From contig JADJLL010000018.1 in the NCBI GenBank assembly GCA_016710095.1, forward strand, positions 57,946-121,945: a DNA stretch of 64,000 bases, in the 5' to 3' direction. The notes below the pieces were generated by a model. The model ran no database searches, was not told the DNA's origin, and saw only the letters and a list, made by a program, of their open reading frames with translations. This document shows, piece by piece, positions 42,431 through 51,109 of this stretch (position 1 is the first letter of the stretch; the number at the start of each line of letters is the position of its first letter). The position numbers and the translations under genes were made by a program. This stretch comes from Candidatus Eiseniibacteriota bacterium. Lineage in GTDB: Bacteria; Eisenbacteria; RBG-16-71-46.

Positions 42431-43477
42431 ATGTTCGACACCGTTTTCCCCGGCCGGCGGCTGTCCGGCGATCCCGAACTCAACGAACGCCAGCGTGTGG
42501 TCTTCGCGGCGCTCGTGCACCTGCACGGCGGCGCCGGTCGCCCCGTGGGGGCGGACCGCATCGCGCGCGACGGAGGGCTGCGGCTCTCCGGCGGCAGCGT
42601 GCGCGCCGCGCTCGCCGATCTCGAGGACCTCGGGTTGCTCGAACGCCGCGTCGGCTCCACCGCGCGCGTGCCGACGACGCACGGCTACGACTACTTCGTG
42701 CGCGCGCTGCTGGAGCCCGCCGTGCTCCCGGCCGAACTCGAAGACGCGATCGATGCGCAGTTCGCCGCGTCGGCGCACGACGTCGAGCGCATGCTGCAGG
42801 ACGCCTCGCGCCTGCTGGGTTCGCTCACGCACCAGCTCGGGCTGGCGCTCGCCGTGTCGCTCGACCGCGAGGTGCTCGAGCATCTCGACGTCGAGCCGCT
42901 CAGCGACCGCCGCGTGCTGCTGCATCTCGGGCTCGGCGGGCACTCGGCCCGCTCGCTCGTGCTGGAACTGGAGACGCCGCTGGAACGCGCCGCGCTCGAG
43001 CAGGTCGAGAGCGTGCTGCGCGAGCGGCTGCTCGGCCGTCCGCTCGCGCAGGTGCGCGAGCGCCTCGACGGCGATCCCGAACTCGCTCGTCACGCGGCCG
43101 TCCGCATCGTGGCGCGCGCGGCCGCCGCGTCCTGGACGCGGCCGCTCGACACACAGTTGCTCAGCTCGGGCGCGCGGCACATCGCGCAACAGCCCGAGTT
43201 CGCGAGTCCCCACGATCTCGGCGGCGTGCTGCACGCGGTCGAGACCGGAGATCCGTTGAACCGGCTCATGGTTCGCGGCATCCCGGGACAGGCCGGGGCC
43301 CGGATCGGGCTCGGCGAATCGCCCGCGCTCGCGGGCTGCAGTCTCGTGAGTTTCTCGCTGCCCGGAGCCATCCCCGGCGCCGTCGGGGTGCTGGGCCCGG
43401 TGCGCATGGATTACGCGTTCACTCTCGCCGTGGTCGAGAGAGTGGGCACGCGCATCGCCGACCTTCTGTCGGCCTGA
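42431..43477 (+). CDS. hrcA: Heat-inducible transcription repressor HrcA
   Basis: 348 residues. N-terminal winged helix (LNERQRVVFAALVHLHGG to ALADLEDLGLLERR), the linker GSTARVPTTHGYDYFVRAL equivalent to the family HxSAGRVPT-GYR box, a GAF-like middle and a C-terminal dimer region (MDYAFTLAVVERVGTRIADLL). Represses chaperone operons by binding CIRCE, aided by GroEL. I find no CIRCE (TTAGCACTC-N9-GAGTGCTAA) at its own promoter, so self-control here is unproven. First gene of hrcA-grpE-dnaJ. Confidence 0.88.
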   Translation: MFDTVFPGRRLSGDPELNERQRVVFAALVHLHGGAGRPVGADRIARDGGLRLSGGSVRAALADLEDLGLLERRVGSTARVPTTHGYDYFVRALLEPAVLPAELEDAIDAQFAASAHDVERMLQDASRLLGSLTHQLGLALAVSLDREVLEHLDVEPLSDRRVLLHLGLGGHSARSLVLELETPLERAALEQVESVLRERLLGRPLAQVRERLDGDPELARHAAVRIVARAAAASWTRPLDTQLLSSGARHIAQQPEFASPHDLGGVLHAVETGDPLNRLMVRGIPGQAGARIGLGESPALAGCSLVSFSLPGAIPGAVGVLGPVRMDYAFTLAVVERVGTRIADLLSA

Positions 43478-43510
43478 TCCGAAAGACAGATCGAAAGGAC
43501 ATCGCTGCAC

Positions 43511-44131
43511 ATGACGGAAGACGTCCGCGACACCGTCGCGAGCGACGCGGCCAACGCATCGCCCGACGCGAGCACGACGCCACTGCCCGAGCCGACTCCC
43601 GAGGAAGCCGCCACCCCGAACCCCGAGGGCGACGCGCCTGCGGAGGCGGACTCGTCGACGGCTCCGCAGGCCTCATCGGAACCACGGCCGGAGGCCGTGG
43701 ACTATAAAGACAGGTGGCTCCGCACCGAGGCCGACCTCCAGAACGTCCGCCGCCGTTCCGCGCGCGAACGCGAGGAGGCCGTCCAGCGTGCCGAGGACTC
43801 CGTGCTGCTCGACGTGATCGGCCTGCTCGACGATCTCGATCGCGCGCTCGCCGTGCTCACCGCCGAGCAGGCAGCCGAGGCGTGGGCGCAGGGCGTCGCG
43901 CTGACCGCGCAGCGCATGCGCGACATGCTCGCCCGCAACGGCGTCACGCCCGTCGCCTCCGTCGGCGAGCCGTTCAACCCGCTCGTGCACGAAGCGCTGC
44001 TCGAGATCCCGGCGCCCGAAGGCGTGACCCCGGGCTGCGTGGCGCAGGAAGTGGCGAAGGGCTACCGCCGTGGCGAGCGCGCGCTGCGCGCCGCGCGCGT
44101 CGTCGTGGCCCGCGCCGGGTCGGAAGGCTGA
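43511..44131 (+). CDS. grpE: Nucleotide exchange factor GrpE
   Basis: 206 residues. A long acidic, low-complexity N terminus (about 65 residues) leads into YKDRWLRTEADLQNVRRRSAREREEA, the coiled-coil of GrpE, and VTPVASVGEPFNPLVHEALLEI with GYRRGERALRAARVVV at the end. Releases ADP from DnaK. dnaK itself is not in the window; dnaJ follows directly. Confidence 0.93.
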   Translation: MTEDVRDTVASDAANASPDASTTPLPEPTPEEAATPNPEGDAPAEADSSTAPQASSEPRPEAVDYKDRWLRTEADLQNVRRRSAREREEAVQRAEDSVLLDVIGLLDDLDRALAVLTAEQAAEAWAQGVALTAQRMRDMLARNGVTPVASVGEPFNPLVHEALLEIPAPEGVTPGCVAQEVAKGYRRGERALRAARVVVARAGSEG

Positions 44132-44132
44132 C

Positions 44133-45308
44133 ATGGCCGCCAAGCGCGACTACTACGAAGTGATCGGCGTCGCGAAGACCGCGACCGAGGACGAGATCAA
44201 GAAGGCCTACCGCAAGGTCGCGATGCAGTTCCATCCCGACCGCAATCCCGGCGACAAGGAAGCGGAGGCGAAGTTCAAGGAAGCGACCGAGGCCTACGAA
44301 GTCCTGCGCGACTCGGGCAAGCGCGCGCGCTACGACCAGTTCGGCCACGCCGCGTCCGGCCCGTCCGGCATGCCCGGCGGGGGAGGCTACGACTTCGGCG
44401 GCGGCGCGGGCTTCGATCTCGCGGACGCGCTGCGCGCGTTCATGCGCGACTTCGGCGGTGGTGGTTCCGAGGGCGGCTTCGAGAGCTTCTTCGGCGGCGG
44501 AGGCGGCGGCGGTGGATCGCGCGGCCCCGGCCGTGGCGACGACCTCCAGGTGCGCCTCGTGCTCACGCTCGAGGAGATCTTCACGGGCGTCGAGAAGAAG
44601 ATCCGCGTCAAGCACCTGAAGCAGTGCGGCACGTGCAACGGCCGAGGCGGCAAGGGCGAGAAGCAGTGCTCGCAGTGCAACGGCCGCGGGCAGGTGCGCC
44701 GCGTGCAGCAGACCATGCTCGGGCAGTTCGTGAGCGTGCAGGCCTGCCCGCGCTGCGACGGCGAAGGCAGCATCGTGAGCGATCCGTGCAAGGCGTGCGG
44801 TGGCGACGGGCGCGTGAGCGAGACCGAGACCGTTTCGGTGAAGGTGCCGGCCGGTGTCGCGAGCGGGAACTACATTCCGCTGCGCGGCCTGGGCGACGCC
44901 GGCCGCCGCGGCGGCCCCGCGGGCGATCTCATCGTGCTCATCGAAGAGAAGGACCACGACCTCTTCGAACGCCACGGCGACGACCTGCATGTGGACATCC
45001 CCGTGAGCTTCACCACGCTCGCGCTGGGCGGAAAGGTCGAGGTGCCGCTCGTCGGCGGCGAGACGCACACGCTCGACGTGACGTCGGGCACGCCGAGCGC
45101 GCATCGCGCACGGCTGCGCGGACGCGGCCTGCCGGGCCTGCGCGGCGGCAAGGGCGACCTGATCGTGCGTCTCATGGTCTGGGTGCCGACGAAGCTCTCG
45201 GGCGCCGAGAAGAAGCTGCTCGAGGAACTGCGCAAGGCCGAGGGCATGAAGACGCCCCGCGCCGCGCGCTCGCTCTTCGAGCGCGTGAAGGACGCCTTTG
45301 GCGGCTGA
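44133..45308 (+). CDS. dnaJ: Chaperone DnaJ (Hsp40)
   Basis: 391 residues. J domain with HPD (MQFHPDRNPGD), a Gly/Phe-rich region (about 70-130), four zinc repeats (CGTCNGRG, CSQCNGRG, CPRCDGEG, CKACGGDG), and C-terminal substrate-binding domains. Stimulates DnaK ATPase. One base after grpE; GGAAGG is the ribosome site. Overlaps rsmE by 11 bases. Confidence 0.96.
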   Translation: MAAKRDYYEVIGVAKTATEDEIKKAYRKVAMQFHPDRNPGDKEAEAKFKEATEAYEVLRDSGKRARYDQFGHAASGPSGMPGGGGYDFGGGAGFDLADALRAFMRDFGGGGSEGGFESFFGGGGGGGGSRGPGRGDDLQVRLVLTLEEIFTGVEKKIRVKHLKQCGTCNGRGGKGEKQCSQCNGRGQVRRVQQTMLGQFVSVQACPRCDGEGSIVSDPCKACGGDGRVSETETVSVKVPAGVASGNYIPLRGLGDAGRRGGPAGDLIVLIEEKDHDLFERHGDDLHVDIPVSFTTLALGGKVEVPLVGGETHTLDVTSGTPSAHRARLRGRGLPGLRGGKGDLIVRLMVWVPTKLSGAEKKLLEELRKAEGMKTPRAARSLFERVKDAFGG

Positions 45309-46035
45309 CGCCGCTCCCGCGTTCGTGCTCATCGAGCGCCTGCCGGCGCCGGGCGAGGAAGTCCTCCTCGACGGCGACGCGGCGCACTACCTGTCGCGCG
45401 TGGTGCGCGCCCGCCCCGGCGAGCGCGTCACCGCGACCGACGGCGCGGGCACGGTCGCGACGCTCGAGGTGATCGAGTCGCGGCCGACGGTGCGCGTGAT
45501 CGGTGGCGAGCACCGGATCGTCGAGCGCCCGGCCGAGCGCGTGCTGCTGTGCGGCGCGCCGGAAGGCGATCGCGCCGACTGGATGGTCGAGAAGCTCGCC
45601 GAGCTCGGTGTGGGGCGGCTCGTGTTGGTCGAGTGCGAGCGCGCGAAGTGGGAGCGGGCCGAAGCCAAGCTCGAGCGCTGGTCGCGTCTCGCGGCCGCGG
45701 CGCTGCGGCAATCCCAGTCCGCCTGGCGCCTGCGCATCGAAGGGCCGCTGGCGCTCGCGACGGCGTCGCGGGGTCGGGCCGCCGCGCGCTGGTCGCCTGC
45801 CCGGGCGGCGGTCTCCGGCGCCGCCGGGAGGGCCGGCGCGTCCTGGTGCGTGATCGGTCCCTCGCCCGGATTCTCCGAGGGCGAGGTCAAGCGGCTGCAG
45901 GAGAGCGGGTTCGCCCCGGCGGGTCTGGGGCCCGCGCGGCTCCGGACCGAGACCGCGCGCCTCGGGCCGAAACCGCCGGGGCAGGAGCCGGCGGCCCGGC
46001 CGGGCTCGCCGGGCCGAATGGCGGGCCTGGCTTGA
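45298..46035 (+). CDS. rsmE: 16S rRNA (uracil1498-N3)-methyltransferase RsmE
   Basis: 245 residues from TTG 45298. AHYLSRVVRARPGERVTATDG is the N-terminal PUA-like segment and the C-terminal SPOUT knot reads VIGPSPGFSEGEVKRLQESGFAPAGLGPARLRTETA, with GP-G-GFS-E and LG-x-x-x-LRTETA as in all RsmE. The middle is Arg/Ala rich and a little degenerate (SGAAGRAGASW). Adjacent to dnaJ, a common order. Its stop is inside the putative rpsU -35 box. Confidence 0.88.
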   Translation: MAADAAPAFVLIERLPAPGEEVLLDGDAAHYLSRVVRARPGERVTATDGAGTVATLEVIESRPTVRVIGGEHRIVERPAERVLLCGAPEGDRADWMVEKLAELGVGRLVLVECERAKWERAEAKLERWSRLAAAALRQSQSAWRLRIEGPLALATASRGRAAARWSPARAAVSGAAGRAGASWCVIGPSPGFSEGEVKRLQESGFAPAGLGPARLRTETARLGPKPPGQEPAARPGSPGRMAGLA

Positions 46036-46063
46036 CGCGCCTTCGGGGGCCCGGCCACATACT
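46032..46063 (+). promoter_or_regulatory. Possible promoter of the rpsU operon
   Basis: TTGACG (46032-46037) followed 20 bases later by CATACT (46058-46063). Spacing is long, so the -10 assignment is tentative. About 90 bases of leader before rpsU. Confidence 0.35.
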
Positions 46064-46160
46064 GCCGCCGCCTCTTGCGAGTCGACCCGTGCCTTTCGAC
46101 ATTCCATCCCAATCTCTTCTCCTCCAAAGAAGATCCGTGGTTGCGAGAGGGGGGAATCTA

Positions 46161-46355
46161 TTGCCTGGTATCAGGGTGAAGGAAGGCGAGTCCTTCGAGA
46201 GCGCCCTGCGTCGTTTCAAGAAGAAGTGTGAGAAGGCTGGCATCATGGCCGACCTTCGTCGGCATCAGCACTTCGAGAAGCCGAGTGAGCGGCGCAAGCG
46301 CAAGATGAACGCCGCCAAGCGGAAAAACACCGCCCGCAGGGCTGCGGAGAACTAA
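46161..46355 (+). CDS. rpsU: Ribosomal protein bS21
   Basis: 64 residues from TTG 46161, with GAGGGGGG 6 bases upstream. PGIRVKEGESFESALRRFKKKCEKAGIMADLRR followed by FEKPSERRKRK and a basic tail is bS21, a 30S protein helping initiation. Opens the macromolecular-synthesis operon (rpsU, cvpA, mutS2, dnaG, rpoD). Confidence 0.95.
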   Translation: MPGIRVKEGESFESALRRFKKKCEKAGIMADLRRHQHFEKPSERRKRKMNAAKRKNTARRAAEN

Positions 46356-46378
46356 CGACGCTGCAGAGCTTGAATCAA

Positions 46379-46914
46379 ATGACCGGACTGGACTGGATCG
46401 CAGTGGTCCTCGTGCTGGTCTTCGTGATTCGCGGAATCCTGCGCGGCACCATCGCGCAGGTTTTCGCGTTCTTGCGGGTCTGCTCGCCGGGCCGCCTCGG
46501 TCGCCGTGGCGGCGTGGGTCGGTCCGCACTGGAAGGCCCGCCGGGCCTCGTTGTTATTTCTGGCTGCGCTGGCTCGTCGCGATCCTCGCCGGCATGGCGA
46601 TCTCCGCGCTGTTCCACTGGTGGGGAGAACTCGTCGCCAAGGCGGCGCATGACGGGCCGTTCGGCTGGCTCGACCGACTCGTCGGCGGGCTGGTCGGGTT
46701 TTCGATCGCCGTCCTGCTTTCCAGCCTGCTCGTGCTGTTGGCCGTCCAGGCCCCTCTGCTGAGCTTCGCGCGCAAAGACGCGAAGCGCGGCGTGGTGGCG
46801 CGGCCGCTGCTCCAAGCGGGTGCGAGCGTGACGGGCTGGCGCACACTTCCGGTCCCCGGAGTGCGCTGGCTGCATCAACAGTACGTGACGGCGCAACAAC
46901 ACCTCGGACGCTAG
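46379..46914 (+). CDS. cvpA: CvpA-family membrane protein (two or more frame breaks)
   Basis: MTGLDWIAVVLVLVFVIRGILRGTIAQVFAFL is a typical CvpA start. The conserved run then passes through other frames: GLLAG, AASVAVAAWVGPHWKARR (frame from 46491), and YFWLRWLVAILAGMAISALFHWWGEL (about 46553 on), which continues cleanly to the stop. At least two indels between 46475 and 46560 explain it, each fitting lost bases. Polytopic membrane protein, about 180 residues when repaired; linked to cell-envelope maintenance or colicin V export in others. Sits between rpsU and mutS2. Confidence 0.7.
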
Positions 46915-47032
46915 CGGGCCCTTCGGGGAACTGCAGCGCTCCCGGGTTCTCGCGGCCCAATCGGGTCGCACAGGAGTGACGACGGCGCAGCGGGTACGCC
47001 TGCCTCGTTCGCGGACGCTCGGTGGTACTGGC

Positions 47033-49382
47033 GTGGACTGGCATTCACTGGAACTTCTCGAGTTCGACCGCGTGTGCGGCAGCATCGCCACGCGCGCCGA
47101 AAGCGACCGCGCGCGCGAATCCCTCGCGCGTTGGCGGCCATACACGCACGGGCCCAAGCTCGCGCGTGAATGCGCGCGCCTGCACGAGGCCCTGCGCCGC
47201 AACGCCGAACCCGGCGCGTGGTGCGCGGTCGGACGTGGCGCGCTCGAAGCGCTGCTCGAATCCGCCAAGCACGACCCGCTCGACGGACCCGCGCTCGTCG
47301 AAGTGCTCAGCTGGCTGTCCGCCGCCGCGATCACGCTCGAAGCCTGGGAGAGCGAAGAGTCGTGCGAGCGCGCCTTGCGAACTCGCCAGCCGTCGCGCGC
47401 GCTGCCGGACCTGGATGCGTTGCGCGAGCGGCTCGAAGGCTCGCTCGATTCCGACGGCACGGTGAAGGATTCCGCCTCGCCCGCGCTCAAGCGCGCACGC
47501 CTCGGCGTGTTCGACGGCGAGCGCCGCCTGCACGCGCAGCTCGAACGCTGGGCCGCGCCGTTCGGCGAAGGCGCGTTCGTCACGCGCTTCGGCGACCGCT
47601 ACGTCGCGTGCGTGCCCGCGGCTGGCTTCTCGCGCAAGCGCGGCATCGTCCACGACACGTCGAACAGCGGGCAGTCGCTGTACGTCGAGCCGCTCGAGGC
47701 GTGCGAGGGCAACAACGACCTGCTCGAACTGCGCGCGATCGCGTTCGAGGAAGAACGCCGCATCCTGCGCGAACTGGCCGAGTCCGTCGCCGCTTCCGCC
47801 GAGTCGCTCGTGGGCACGGAGGAAGTGCTCGCCCAGCTCGACGCGCTGCGCGCCCGCGCGCGCTGGGGCAACGAACTCGGCGCGAGCGCGCTCGAGCCCA
47901 CGGAAGGGTCGATGCGCCTCATCGGCGCGCGCCATCCGTTGCTCGCGCTGTCGGAGCGCCGCGACACCATCGTGCCGCTCGATCTCGAGCTCGAGGATTC
48001 CGGCCGCATGCTGCTCGTGAGCGGTCCGAACATGGGCGGCAAGACGATCCTGCTGAAGACGGTCGGCCTCGCGGTCGCGATGGCGCACGCCGCGCTGCCC
48101 GTGCTCGCGCGCGAAGGCAGCCGCGTGCCGCCGATGGACGAGATCGTCGTGGACCTGGGCGACGAGCAGTCCGTGGACCAGGGGCTCTCGACCTTCGCCG
48201 CGCACCTGCAGCGCCTGCGCGCGATGGCGGACGCCGCCGGCCCGCGCAGTCTCATGCTCGCCGACGAACTCGGCGCCGGCACCGATCCCGAAGAAGGCGC
48301 CGCGCTCGGGCGCGCGCTCGTCGAACACTTCGCCGACAAGCGCGCGTGGGGCGTGCTCACGACGCACCTCGGCAGCCTCAAGCGCGTCGCCACCGAAGTC
48401 GCGGGCGTCGTGAACGGTTCGCTCGAGTTCGATCTCGAGACGTTGTCGCCGCGCTATCGCTTCCTGCCGGGCATCCCCGGCGCGAGCCACGCGCTTTCGG
48501 TCGCCTCGCGCCTCGGCTTCCCGCAGGCGCTGCTCGACCGCGCGCGCACGCTGACGCCCGACGAGACGCACGCGCTCGAGAAGCTGCTGTCGGAAGTCGG
48601 CGCGTCGCTGTCGCAGATGCAGGCCGAGCGCGCCGACCTCGCGCGCGCCCGCGCGGAGGCCGAGCCGCCGCCGCGTCGCATCGCGCCGCCGCCGAGGACT
48701 CGCGCAAGACGCTCTCCGATCTCCGCCGCCGGCTCACCGCCGAGAGCGAGTCGATTCTCGCCCGCTCGCGCGAGCTGTGGCAGAACGTGCAGCGCGAGGC
48801 GCGCAAGGCCGAGAAGTCGCGCGAAGGCGCCGAGGCGCTCAAGCAGGGCATGGCCGCGATCGAGCGCGACAGCGAAGCGCTGCACAAGCGCGCGAGGCCG
48901 GTGGCACCGAGGCCGCGAGCCCGTCGAAGCCGCTCGAGATCGCGGTCGGACGCCGCGTGCGCGTGCTCGACCTCAACCTCGAGGCCGAGATCCTGAGCCT
49001 GCCGGACGGCGAGGGACGCGTGAAGCTGCGCCGTGGCCTCATGACCATCACGTCGCACGTCAATCGTCTCGCCGCCGCCGAGCAGACCGCCGCGCCGACG
49101 CGTACGCCGGTCGCCACGTACACGCCGGCCGACGAATCGCCGCGCCTCGACGTGGACCTGCGCGGCATGGAAGTCGACGACGCGCTGCGCGAAGTGGATC
49201 ACGGGCTCGACCGCGCCGTGCTGTCGGGCATCGGCGAGCTGCGCATCATCCACGGCATCGGCAAGGGCATCCTCAAGTCGGCCGTCGAACGCCACCTGCG
49301 CGGACACGCACAGGTCGAGTCCTCGCGCATGGGCGAGGGCAACGAAGGCGGCCGGGGCGTCACCGTGGCGAGGCTGCGATGA
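47033..49382 (+). CDS. mutS2: MutS2 ATPase/endonuclease (two frame breaks)
   Basis: About 783 residues after repair. LELLEFDRVCGSIATRA is the usual start; GPNMGGKTILLKTVGL is Walker A, SLMLADELGAGTDPEEG Walker B and VLTTHLGSLK the switch. A coiled coil follows, then the C-terminal Smr nuclease domain (LDVDLRGMEVDDALREVDHGL, IIHGIGKGILKSAVERHL). Frames change near 48670 and near 48900, each by one missing base. GTG 47033 has GGTGG 7 bases upstream; GTG 46976 is the alternative. MutS2 clears branched DNA or rescues collided ribosomes. Overlaps dnaG by four bases. Confidence 0.85.
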
Positions 49383-51097
49383 ACGCGCCCCGCGGTTCGG
49401 ACGACTGGGTGGAACGCGTGCGCGCGGCGAGCGACATCGTCGAGGTGGTCGGGCAGACCGTGCCGCTCAAGCGCTCCGGGCGGAACTGGATGGGCGTGTG
49501 CCCGTTCCACCAGGAGAAGACGCCGTCGTTCTCGGTGAACGCCGAGCGCCAGTTCTATCACTGCTTCAGCTGCAAGGCCGGCGGCGACGTCTTCAAGTTC
49601 GTGCAGGAGTCCGAGAAGGTCGGCTTCCTCGAAGCGGTCGAGATGCTGAGCCGCCGCGCCGGCATCGCCATTCCCGAGCGCCGAAGCGCCGGGGGCGGCA
49701 AGCGAGCGGGACTGCTCGAGGCGCTCGAGGCCGCGGCCGCCGCGTACGAAGCGTGGCTCGGCGATCCGAGCACGGGCGGCGTGGCGCGCGCGTATCTCGA
49801 CAAGCGCGGCATCACGCGCGAGACCCAGCGCGAGTTCCGCATCGGTTACGCGCCTCCCGGCTGGGACAACCTCGTGCCGAAGCTCAAGGGCCGCTTCCGC
49901 GACGAGGTGCTGCTCGACGCCCGGCTCGCCGGGCGCAAGGAAGGCGCGCGCTCGCTCTACGACTGGTTCCGCAACCGCCTCATGGTGCCGCTCGTGGCGC
50001 CGGGCGGCGCGGTCTTCGGCTTCGGCGCCCGCACGATGGGCGACGAGAACCCGAAGTACCTCAACTCGCCCGAATCCGACGTCTATCACAAGAGCCAGTT
50101 CCTCTTCGCGCTCGAGCAGGCCCGCCGTCACGTGAAGTCCGAGGGCGAGATCGTGGTGGTCGAGGGCTATTTCGACGCGATCGCGATGCACCAGGCCGGC
50201 ATCAAGAACACCGTGGCCACCTCGGGAACGGCGCTGACCGCCGATCACGCGAAGCAGCTCCGCCGCATGGCCCGGGGCGTGGCGCTGACCTACGACGGCG
50301 ACTCGGCGGGGCAGGACGCCATGCTGCGGTCGCTGGGCGTGCTGCTCGCCGAAGGGCTGGACGTCGTCGTGGTCGAACTGCCGGCCGGGGACGATCCGGA
50401 CACGCTCATCCGGCGGGAGGGTCTCGACGGCTGGCAGAAGACGCGAGGTTCGGCTTACGATGCCGTCGAATTCGTGCAAAGACACGTGGCCCGCAAGGGG
50501 GGCGGTGGTGATCCGCGCGAGCGGGCGCTCCAGTCCGTCGTGCGCATGGCCGCGCTCGTGCAGGACACCATCCGGCAGCGGCTCCTGATCGAGCGCGCGA
50601 GCCAGGTGTTCGCGTTGTCGGAAGCCGTGATCGCGCGTGCCGTTCGGCTCGCGGGCACGGGGCAGCAGTCGCAGCAGCCCATTGCGGCGCCGTTGAACAC
50701 GCAGGCGAAGCTCACGAACGAATTGGAAAGGAAGGCACTGCAGTCGTTGCTCCACTCCCCGGACCTGGTGGACTGGGCGCGTGGGCAACTGCAGCCGGAG
50801 GACTTCGATGCCCCGAGCGCGCAGGAGTTGGTGGCCGCGCTCTGGGAGGGCGAAGACCCGATGGCGCTCGAAGGGAACGCGGCGGGGCTCGTGCGCGAGC
50901 TGCTCGCCGGTTCACCCGAGGAGTACGACTGGCACGCGGAAGCCGAAGGTGCCGTCCGCATGCTCAAGGTTCGCGCGCTCGAGCGCTCCCGGCGGGAGCG
51001 CCGGACGCGCCTCGGGAGCGCTCAGGGCGACGATGCCCACCGCCTGATGGCGGAAATCGATCTCATCACCAAGCAGATCCTCGAGCTCACGCAATAG
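49379..51097 (+). CDS. dnaG: DNA primase
   Basis: 572 residues. CHC2 zinc ribbon (CPFHQEKTPSF...YHCFSCKAGGDVF), catalytic core, TOPRIM domain with VVEGYFDAIAMHQAG and TYDGDSAGQDA, and a C-terminal DnaB-binding region. Makes RNA primers for replication. ATG 49379 overlaps the mutS2 stop. Because mutS2 shifts frame twice, an apparent 1373-residue fused frame exists, but this is two proteins. Confidence 0.96.
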   Translation: MNAPRGSDDWVERVRAASDIVEVVGQTVPLKRSGRNWMGVCPFHQEKTPSFSVNAERQFYHCFSCKAGGDVFKFVQESEKVGFLEAVEMLSRRAGIAIPERRSAGGGKRAGLLEALEAAAAAYEAWLGDPSTGGVARAYLDKRGITRETQREFRIGYAPPGWDNLVPKLKGRFRDEVLLDARLAGRKEGARSLYDWFRNRLMVPLVAPGGAVFGFGARTMGDENPKYLNSPESDVYHKSQFLFALEQARRHVKSEGEIVVVEGYFDAIAMHQAGIKNTVATSGTALTADHAKQLRRMARGVALTYDGDSAGQDAMLRSLGVLLAEGLDVVVVELPAGDDPDTLIRREGLDGWQKTRGSAYDAVEFVQRHVARKGGGGDPRERALQSVVRMAALVQDTIRQRLLIERASQVFALSEAVIARAVRLAGTGQQSQQPIAAPLNTQAKLTNELERKALQSLLHSPDLVDWARGQLQPEDFDAPSAQELVAALWEGEDPMALEGNAAGLVRELLAGSPEEYDWHAEAEGAVRMLKVRALERSRRERRTRLGSAQGDDAHRLMAEIDLITKQILELTQ

Positions 51098-51109
51098 GAG
51101 AGCCCGTTC

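Noticed and set aside
42380..42431. CIRCE operator at hrcA
   Set aside because: No TTAGCACTC/GAGTGCTAA half site could be found in or near the promoter.
46976..51097. An apparent 1373-residue MutS2-primase fusion
   Set aside because: The frame is continuous only because mutS2 leaves it by two one-base slips and dnaG happens to use the same frame. The stretch between (about 48690-49378) is arginine-rich nonsense, and the real MutS2 coil and Smr domain are in the other two frames.
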